Of a DNA stretch of 56,772 bases, positions 51,229 through 56,772 are shown piece after piece. The stretch spans positions 1-56,772 of the forward strand of contig JABJGI010000157.1 of NCBI GenBank assembly GCA_018662305.1, read 5' to 3'. The notes under the pieces were generated by a model that saw only the letters and a program-made list of their open reading frames with translations, searched no databases and was not told the origin of the DNA. Made by a program: the position numbers and the translations under genes. The stretch's first letter is position 1. Every line of letters starts with the position of its first letter. Source of the DNA: Porticoccaceae bacterium (GTDB taxonomy: Bacteria; Pseudomonadota; Gammaproteobacteria; Pseudomonadales; GM7GCV1).

Positions 51229-52179
51229 TTACTTGTCAGATTTCGCGTCTTCTTCTGAGGCTTCAGCTTCTGCTTCTTCAGCTGCAGGCTCTTCTTCTGC
51301 TGAGGGCTCTTCTTCTGCTGAAGGCTCTTCTTCCGCTACTGGCTCAGATTCTTCGGCTGCAGGCTCTTCTGCAACTTCAGGCTCTGCTTCTTCCGCTGAG
51401 GGCTCTTCCACAACTTCTGGAGCTTCTTCAGCTGCGGCTTCAACTGGAGCTTCTTCAACTTCAACGAATTCGTCTTTAGAAGATACCGCGCTACCACCAG
51501 AGATACGGCCGGCAATAATGGCGTCAGCTGCCGCTGCGACATAAAGCTTAATTGCACGAATAGCGTCGTCATTGCCGGGAATCACAAAATCAACACCGTC
51601 TGGATCGCTGTTGGTATCAACAATACCTATTACAGGAATACCAAGCTTATTGGCTTCGTTAATAGCAATACGCTCGTGATCAACATCAACGACAAACAGA
51701 GCGTCCGGAAGACCTCCCATGTCCTTGATACCACCGATAGACAGTTCGAGCTTGTCCATTTTTCGTTGGCGCATCAAAGCTTCTTTTTTGGTCAGCTTCT
51801 CCAGAGTTCCATCAGTTGTCTGTTGCTCTAGATCACGCAGCACCTTGATAGAAGCGCGAATAGTTTTGTAGTTGGTCAACATGCCACCCAGCCAGCGATG
51901 GCTGACATAAGGCATACCGGCACGTTCGGCTTGTTCCATAATAATCTTACTGGCAGCACGTTTTGTGCCGACAAATAGAATCTTGTTGTTGTTAGTCGCG
52001 AGCTGCTGAAGATATGCCAAAGCTTCATTAAAAGCAGGCAGAGTGTGCTCGAGGTTTATGATATGGATTTTATTCCGGGGCCCAAAGATAAAGGGCTCCA
52101 TTTTTGGGTTCCAAAAACGGGTCTGGTGGCCGAAATGCACACCAGCTTGCAACATGTCACGCATGCTTACACTAGTCAT
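51229..52179 (-). CDS. rpsB: Ribosomal protein S2 with long acidic C-terminal tail
   Basis: S2 is a small-subunit ribosomal protein. Residues 1-238 are canonical ([23 protein letters not shown] at the start; [23 protein letters not shown] later). A 78-residue tail then follows, made of Glu, Ala, Pro and Ser with about 33 Glu, ending in EEDAKSDK. E. coli S2 is about 241 residues, so the tail is extra. The hexapeptide EEPSAE recurs, encoded by 18-bp DNA repeats. It is the first gene of the long minus-strand block. Confidence 0.97.
   Translation of the reverse strand: MTSVSMRDMLQAGVHFGHQTRFWNPKMEPFIFGPRNKIHIINLEHTLPAFNEALAYLQQLATNNNKILFVGTKRAASKIIMEQAERAGMPYVSHRWLGGMLTNYKTIRASIKVLRDLEQQTTDGTLEKLTKKEALMRQRKMDKLELSIGGIKDMGGLPDALFVVDVDHERIAINEANKLGIPVIGIVDTNSDPDGVDFVIPGNDDAIRAIKLYVAAAADAIIAGRISGGSAVSSKDEFVEVEEAPVEAAAEEAPEVVEEPSAEEAEPEVAEEPAAEESEPVAEEEPSAEEEPSAEEEPAAEEAEAEASEEDAKSDK
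51287..51340. repeat. 18-bp tandem repeats within the rpsB tail
   Basis: GGCTCTTCTTCTGCTGAG is followed directly by a copy with one change and by a third, more diverged copy. They encode repeats of EEPSAE on the minus strand. Confidence 0.85.
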
Positions 52180-52330
52180 ATTTACTCCAAATTATGGGTT
52201 AGGCCTCTGCGAATCCCCTTCCGTTAACCCTCCTGATTTCTCAGTAAGGCACCCAACAAAAGGTGTCGAAACGCATGAGTCGTTTAGTTAATTTAAGTGT
52301 TCACTTTTCAGCACGCTGGAAAGCGGCGCG
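52180..52330 (-). promoter_or_regulatory. Putative rpsB leader RNA (S2 autoregulation)
   Basis: The transcript from the promoter at 52332-52360 would have a leader of about 145 nt. It can form GGGTTA...TAACCC (bases 52196-52230) and a second hairpin GACACC...GGTGCC (about 52248-52267). Gammaproteobacterial rpsB leaders bind S2 for feedback control; the match here is by position and by having two stems, not by alignment. Confidence 0.5.
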
Positions 52331-52331
52331 C

Positions 52332-52360
52332 TTTATACCATATTGATACCTAGCGATAAA
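52332..52360 (-). promoter_or_regulatory. Putative rpsB-tsf promoter
   Basis: On the minus strand TTTATC, 17 bp and TATAAA are followed by GCGCGCCGC, a GC-rich discriminator typical of promoters repressed in the stringent response. Confidence 0.55.
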
Positions 52361-52404
52361 GAGGATAAAGGATAAAATCCTCCCTCTATCCCTTTAAAAG
52401 TAGG

Positions 52405-53574
52405 CTACAGCAGGCGAACCGAAGTAACGCCCTCAACCTCACCAATGGCTGATGTAATTCCTTCCTTCACATCACCCTCAACATCAATAATGTTGTAGGC
52501 CAGTTCATCGCGACTACGGTTGAGCATGTCGATGATATTCAGGTTTGCATCAGCAAGAATTGAAAGCACATTCCCAAGAACAGCGGGAACGTTGTCATTG
52601 GCAACAGTGATTCGTGACCCACCATTTCGAGCCATAGAAGTGGCCGGGAAATTGACGGAATTCTTGATATTGCCGTTTTCCAGATAATCCATCAGTTGAT
52701 CTGCCGCCATCACAGCACAGTTCTCTTCTGCTTCAGCGGTACTGGCGCCAATATGAGGCATCTGAATAACATCTCGCCTTTTCGCCAGTGACAGAGTTGG
52801 AAAGTCAGTAACAAAACGATGCAGCTTACCGCTATCCAGGGCGGCTATTACAGCGGCTTCATCAACCACCTGTTCGCGAGCAAAATTCAGCAGCACCGTG
52901 CCTTCTTTACAGAGGGCCAGCTTTTCAGAGTTGATCAAGCCTTTGGTCGCTGGAATAGCAGGAACGTGCACAGTTATAAAATCTGCACGAGACATCAGGG
53001 CTTCCACGGATTCCATCTTTTCAACGCGACGAGATAGTCTCCAGGCCGCTTCCACAGAAATTGCCGGATCAAAACCAACAACATTCATGCCCAGCTCCGT
53101 TGCCACATTGGCAACCAGCGCACCGATTGCGCCCAGACCGATAACGCCCAGGGTTTTACCCTTGATTTCCGAGCCAGCAAACTTCTTCTTCTCTTGCTCT
53201 AATAACTTGGCCATCTCCGCTTCATCGGTTACGCCTTCGACGTTCCGAACGAATTCGATACCACCTGCAATATCTCGGCAAGACATCAGAATTCCGGTAA
53301 GCACCAACTCTTTTACTGCGTTGGCGTTTGCTCCAGGTGTATTAAAAACAACAATACCCTTAGCGCTATAGTCTTCAACCGGTACATTGTTGGTACCTGC
53401 ACCGGCTCTAGCTACGGCCACCAGACTGGAAGGCACTTCCTGATCATGAAGCTTATGGCTGCGCAAAATATAGGCGTCAGCAGCATCTAGTTCCGACCCC
53501 ACCTCATAGCTATCAGCGGGAAAACGTGAAAGCCCTTTATCAGAAATGGCGTTGTAGGTTTGAACTTTGTACAT
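52405..53574 (-). CDS. serA: D-3-phosphoglycerate dehydrogenase, short ACT type
   Basis: SerA oxidises 3-phosphoglycerate in the first step of serine synthesis. The 389-residue protein has the NAD motif LGVIGLGAIGALVAN, the catalytic Arg region NFAREQVVDEAAV, the His in MPHIGASTAEAEENCA, and a C-terminal ACT domain (VPAVLGNVLSILADANLNIIDML) that usually binds serine. It is shorter than E. coli SerA (410). It follows serC by 59 bp; the region after its stop has GATAAAG-like short repeats. Confidence 0.93.
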   Translation of the reverse strand: MYKVQTYNAISDKGLSRFPADSYEVGSELDAADAYILRSHKLHDQEVPSSLVAVARAGAGTNNVPVEDYSAKGIVVFNTPGANANAVKELVLTGILMSCRDIAGGIEFVRNVEGVTDEAEMAKLLEQEKKKFAGSEIKGKTLGVIGLGAIGALVANVATELGMNVVGFDPAISVEAAWRLSRRVEKMESVEALMSRADFITVHVPAIPATKGLINSEKLALCKEGTVLLNFAREQVVDEAAVIAALDSGKLHRFVTDFPTLSLAKRRDVIQMPHIGASTAEAEENCAVMAADQLMDYLENGNIKNSVNFPATSMARNGGSRITVANDNVPAVLGNVLSILADANLNIIDMLNRSRDELAYNIIDVEGDVKEGITSAIGEVEGVTSVRLL

Positions 53575-53633
53575 AAATAAACTCTTGGTCTCTATTCACT
53601 TAGTCATTAATTGATGGGCTGGGGCTAATCGAA

Positions 53634-54758
53634 TCAGCTCGCTTGAGATTTAGTTTCCGCGTAGGCCCAATCCAACCAGGGCAATAGCGCCTCTAGGTCA
53701 GATGTTTCGATAGTCGCACCGCACCAGATACGCAACCCAGCAGGGGCATCTCGGTAGGCACCAATATCGTAGGCTACTTGCTCGGCATCTAACAATTTAA
53801 CGAGTTGTTTTACCTGATCGGCTTCCAAATCCAGACTGAAGCAAACACTGGTACTCGAACGCTGGGCTTCATCTTTAGCGAGAAATTCGATCCAGCCTCG
53901 CGATTCGACAAAATCAGACATGAGCTTGAGGTTGTCTTGAGATCGCTGAATTGTACCCCGCAATCCACCTACGGACTGAACCCAACGGAGCGCATCCAAA
54001 TAATCCTCTACACAGAGCATAGAGGGCGTATTTATCGTCGCACCCTTAAAGATCCCTTCAATCAGGGTACCAGCCTTGGTCAGGCGGAATATCTTTGGCA
54101 AGGGCCAAGCTGGTGTATAGGATTCGAGGCGTTCTACAGCACGAGGACTGAGAATTAGTACTCCGTGAGCACCTTCTCCACCAAGAACTTTCTGCCAACT
54201 GTAGGTACAAACGTCGATTTTTGACCAATCTACGTCCATGGCAAAAACCCCGGATGTTGCATCACAAAGAGTTAAACCTTCTCGATCATCAGCAATCCAG
54301 TCGAGATTTGGAACCTTTACACCGGAAGTTGTGCCATTGAGAGTAAAGACAATATCTTTGGATGAATCTGCCCGGCTCAAGTCTGGCAGCTGACCATAGT
54401 CAGCCGTATAAACTTCTACCTGCTCGAGCTTAAGTTGCTTTACTACATCAGTCACCCAACCGGAACCGAAAGACTCCCAGGCAAAAATATCAATTGCTCG
54501 CGGCCCGAGCAGCGACCACATCGCCATCTCAAAGGCGCCAGTATCAGAACCGGCAACGATTCCCAGCCTATATCCTTCGGGTAATTGCAGAATCTCTTTG
54601 GATAGATCAATTGCTTCAGCAAGGACTGATTTACCCAGACTGCTTCGGTGAGAACGACCCAAGGATTCCTGACTGAGCGCCGACAGGTCGTATCCAGGTC
54701 GTTTCGAACAGGGCCCGGAGGAAAAGTTGGGGTTATTTGGCTTTGCAGCGGGTTTCAT
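53634..54758 (-). CDS. serC: Phosphoserine aminotransferase (alphaproteobacterial-type SerC)
   Basis: SerC makes O-phosphoserine from 3-phosphohydroxypyruvate with pyridoxal phosphate. The N-terminus [23 protein letters not shown] is that of the TIGR01365-like branch known mainly from alphaproteobacteria and some archaea, not the enteric FNFSAGP branch. The PLP lysine lies in [11 protein letters not shown]. The ATG eight codons inside the ORF was chosen, with AGG 7 nt upstream, giving 374 residues. It pairs with serA, so the first two steps of serine synthesis are encoded together here. Confidence 0.92.
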   Translation of the reverse strand: MKPAAKPNNPNFSSGPCSKRPGYDLSALSQESLGRSHRSSLGKSVLAEAIDLSKEILQLPEGYRLGIVAGSDTGAFEMAMWSLLGPRAIDIFAWESFGSGWVTDVVKQLKLEQVEVYTADYGQLPDLSRADSSKDIVFTLNGTTSGVKVPNLDWIADDREGLTLCDATSGVFAMDVDWSKIDVCTYSWQKVLGGEGAHGVLILSPRAVERLESYTPAWPLPKIFRLTKAGTLIEGIFKGATINTPSMLCVEDYLDALRWVQSVGGLRGTIQRSQDNLKLMSDFVESRGWIEFLAKDEAQRSSTSVCFSLDLEADQVKQLVKLLDAEQVAYDIGAYRDAPAGLRIWCGATIETSDLEALLPWLDWAYAETKSQAS

Positions 54759-54913
54759 AAATTGGCCTGAGCTTGGTGGCATTTAAGCGAGTCTAGCCAC
54801 CCTAAAAAAGGGCTGAATTGTACTCTCGTTTTTGAGGCATTGCATCATGAGTTAAGAGCAAAATATTTCAAATAATTTCGCACCCCAAATCTGTCTAGAA
54901 AGATCAAAATATG

Positions 54914-54919
54914 TACAAT
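54914..54919 (+). promoter_or_regulatory. Putative -10 box of map
   Basis: TACAAT lies 46 nt upstream of the map ATG with no convincing -35. The 207-bp gap between divergent serC and map holds no gene that I can see. Confidence 0.35.
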
Positions 54920-54965
54920 GCCCACCCTTCCAACTCAGTGCAATTCATTCAGTAGATAACTCGTT

Positions 54966-55736
54966 ATGGCCGTTAGTCTTAAGACAGCAGAAGAATTCGA
55001 AAAAATGCGGGTAGCAGGACGACTGGCGTCTGAAGTTCTAGAAATGATTGCACCTCATGTGGTCGCAGGTATCTCGACCGGAGAGCTGGACCGAATCTGC
55101 CACAAATATATTGTTGAAGAGCAAAAAGCGATTCCGGCCCCCCTAAATTATCGAGGATTTCCGAAATCCATCTGCACCTCCATCAACCAGGTGGTGTGCC
55201 ATGGAATTCCCGACGACAAACGTGTCTTAAAAAACGGCGATATCATCAATATCGACATTACCGTTATTAAAGACGGATATCACGGCGATACCAGCAACAT
55301 GTTTTTTGTGGGTGACGTACCCTCTCACGCTCAGCGTCTTTGCACCATCACTCAGGAATGTCTGTACAAAGCCATTTCTATTGTTAAGCCTGGCGCAACT
55401 CTTGGAGATATCGGCGCAACCATACAGAAGCATGCAGAATCCAATTACTACTCCGTTGTCCGCGACTACTGCGGTCACGGTATCGGCAAGGTGTTCCATG
55501 AAGATCCTCAAGTACTGCACTACGGCAGAGCGGGTAGCGGTATGGAGCTAAAAGAAGGCATGACTTTTACCATTGAGCCAATGATCAATGCCGGCTCGCT
55601 GCACACAAAACTCAAACCAGATGAATGGACTGTGGTAACCAAAGATGGGCGCCTCTCTGCTCAATACGAACACACCATGGGCGTAACTGCCGAGGGTGTT
55701 GAAGTTTTTACCGCCAGATCCGACGAATCATTTTGA
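54966..55736 (+). CDS. map: Methionine aminopeptidase, type I
   Basis: Map removes the initiator methionine from nascent proteins. The 256-residue protein has all metal-site segments: the Asp pair in INIDITVIKDGYHGDTSNMFF, the His in GHGIGKVFHEDPQVLHY, and the Glu residues in TFTIEPMIN and QYEHTMGVT. The length is standard for type Ia. It is divergent from serC, and glnD starts at its stop codon. Confidence 0.98.
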   Translation: MAVSLKTAEEFEKMRVAGRLASEVLEMIAPHVVAGISTGELDRICHKYIVEEQKAIPAPLNYRGFPKSICTSINQVVCHGIPDDKRVLKNGDIINIDITVIKDGYHGDTSNMFFVGDVPSHAQRLCTITQECLYKAISIVKPGATLGDIGATIQKHAESNYYSVVRDYCGHGIGKVFHEDPQVLHYGRAGSGMELKEGMTFTIEPMINAGSLHTKLKPDEWTVVTKDGRLSAQYEHTMGVTAEGVEVFTARSDESF

Positions 55737-56772
55737 TTAAGTTTAAAAAAATCAGCTTCGGCAAAAATACCCGCCTTGTCAGTCCTGGTCTGAACGAACT
55801 GAGCTTTTTCGCGGAAGATCGATTCCTCGAAGTTCTCGCAGGTTGCCCCAGTGGTGAGCGTGTCGATCTTTTTAAAACGACTCTGGAAGCCGCTGATCAG
55901 CATCTATATAACCGATTCCGAGAGGGCGAAAATGTTGCCAAGCTAACTCGCGATAGAGCCCGTTTTATGGATCGGCTGATATTCCACGCATGGTCCCTCT
56001 TCAGCTGGGACGACAATATCAGCCTTCTCGCCGTGGGTGGTTATGGCCGCGAAGAGATGTTCCCCCAGTCAGATATCGATTTGCTTTTCCTAACACGCAA
56101 AGACAATCACTCCCACTACAGAGAATCGATCCAGGGCTTCACCACCCTACTCTGGGATTTACAGTTAAAAATTGGCCACAGCGTCAGAACGCCAAAACAG
56201 TGCGCCACCTTGGCAAAAACCGATGTCACCGTTATCACCAACCTAATGGAATCTCGGACAATAGTGGGTGACGACGAGCTGCGAGTGGAAATGGACTACT
56301 TGATCCGACCAGAAAAAATCTGGCCTGCAGCGCAGTTTTATCAAGCCAAGCTGGAAGAACAACAAGCACGCCACGCTCGACACGGTATTTCCGAATACGA
56401 TATGGAGCCCAATGCAAAGGAATCACCCGGAGCACTGCGCGACATACAAACCCTAAGCTGGATTGCAACCAGGCTCTATGGGGTCTCCAGTCTCGAAGCA
56501 CTGGCTGGCAAAGGAATCTACACAGAAGAAGAATATGTCGGACTTTCTTCTGCTCAACTCTTTCTCTCCAGGGTTCGATTCGGCCTGCATATGCTTACCG
56601 ACAAACCTATGGATCAATTGCAGTTTGCCTACCAACGTCAACTCGCTGAAGTCTTTGGCTACGAGGACACTCCTGAGCGGATGGCGGTTGAAGTCTTTAT
56701 GCGCGACTACTACAGAACAGTTGGCACTATCCGAGAAATTAGCGACGTATTGATGCAGGTGCTTCTGGAGAA
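55733..56772 (+). CDS. glnD: [PII] uridylyltransferase GlnD, 5' part (open at window edge)
   Basis: This frame is absent from the ORF track because it has no stop in the window. It reads TTG-ATT-AAG (MIKFKKISFGKN) overlapping the map TGA, then about 346 codons without a stop. The nucleotidyltransferase motif AVGGYGREEMFPQSDIDLLFL is clear, with GALRDIQTLSWIATRLYG further on, as in GlnD. GlnD adds and removes UMP on PII proteins in response to glutamine. The TTG start is inferred: no in-frame ATG lies near it (the next is base 55967, inside the domain) and no Shine-Dalgarno is evident. The C-terminal HD and ACT domains lie outside the window. Confidence 0.93.
   Translation, partial: MIKFKKISFGKNTRLVSPGLNELSFFAEDRFLEVLAGCPSGERVDLFKTTLEAADQHLYNRFREGENVAKLTRDRARFMDRLIFHAWSLFSWDDNISLLAVGGYGREEMFPQSDIDLLFLTRKDNHSHYRESIQGFTTLLWDLQLKIGHSVRTPKQCATLAKTDVTVITNLMESRTIVGDDELRVEMDYLIRPEKIWPAAQFYQAKLEEQQARHARHGISEYDMEPNAKESPGALRDIQTLSWIATRLYGVSSLEALAGKGIYTEEEYVGLSSAQLFLSRVRFGLHMLTDKPMDQLQFAYQRQLAEVFGYEDTPERMAVEVFMRDYYRTVGTIREISDVLMQVLLE

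Noticed and set aside
51287-51340. Possible CRISPR-like repeats
   Set aside because: The 18-bp units are contiguous, without spacers, and code for an in-frame acidic repeat in S2.
50865-51479. Plus-strand ORF of 204 residues opposite tsf and rpsB
   Set aside because: It is Leu/Gln-rich because it is the complement of the Glu-rich rpsB tail; no ribosome site or family match, and tsf and rpsB are certain on the other strand.
51233-51544. Plus-strand Ser/Ala-rich ORF (SSAEGSSSA repeats)
   Set aside because: Another complementary read of the rpsB tail repeats; low complexity and no start signal.

Overview
The window is a chromosomal segment from a gammaproteobacterium. It carries a nearly unbroken housekeeping gene order (rpsB-tsf-pyrH-frr-uppS-cdsA-dxr-rseP-bamA-skp-lpxD-fabZ-lpxA-lpxB-rnhB-dnaE-tilS, then pyrG-kdsA-eno, and gltA facing sdhCDAB-sucAB-lpd-sucCD). 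From memory, the synteny and sequence style resemble marine Cellvibrionales/SAR92-like or pseudomonad relatives; the genus cannot be fixed from sequence alone. No rRNA, tRNA, insertion sequence, prophage, integrase or CRISPR array was seen.

Layout. 1-10.5 kb: a LysR regulator, aroC, prmB, folE, sixA, a DUF4389 membrane protein, gpsA, htpG behind a heat-shock-like promoter, a secreted DUF6152-like protein, and two tandem MJ1255/VC2487-type glycosyltransferases. 10.5-23.3 kb: the TCA-cycle block, sdhC-D-A-B-sucA-sucB-lpd-sucC-sucD on the minus strand, divergent from gltA. 23.3-28.4 kb: a DUF1653 protein and a membrane diguanylate cyclase, then an envelope glycosylation set (GT39/ArnT-like transferase, GT2 polyprenyl-phosphate glycosyltransferase, divergent flippase-like membrane protein). 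28.4-32.3 kb: pyrG-kdsA-eno ending in a clear terminator. 32.5-32.9 kb: a Tat-exported high-potential iron-sulfur protein behind an FNR/Anr-like promoter. 32.9-52.4 kb: the long minus-strand operon block for translation, isoprenoid and phospholipid synthesis, outer-membrane assembly, lipid A synthesis and replication. It lacks accA at its usual place between dnaE and tilS. 52.4-54.8 kb: a serC-serA pair with a non-enteric SerC type. 54.9 kb to the end: map and the 5' part of glnD, which is open at the window edge and absent from the ORF track.

The core pathways fit together. gltA, sdh and suc supply TCA-cycle flux. kdsA, lpxA/B/D and fabZ feed lipid A and Kdo. bamA, skp and rseP handle envelope assembly and stress. 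uppS, dxr and cdsA make lipid carriers, which the GT2/GT39 set could use.

No obvious new multi-gene defence or metabolic system is present. The least conventional signals are non-coding: short degenerate tandem duplications (11-20 bp) at or just after the stop codons of htpG, lpd, sucA, kdsA and HiPIP/tilS; palindromes at the sdh promoter and in the gltA leader; and a FNR-type box at class-II spacing upstream of the HiPIP gene. Among proteins, the 78-residue Glu-rich tail on ribosomal protein S2, the tandem divergent glycosyltransferases, the missing accA and the serC/serA type deserve a look. Several ORF-track starts were moved inward (gpsA, sucA, sdhA, sdhD, sdhC, DUF1653, eno, pyrH, serC) on the basis of family N-termini and Shine-Dalgarno sites.
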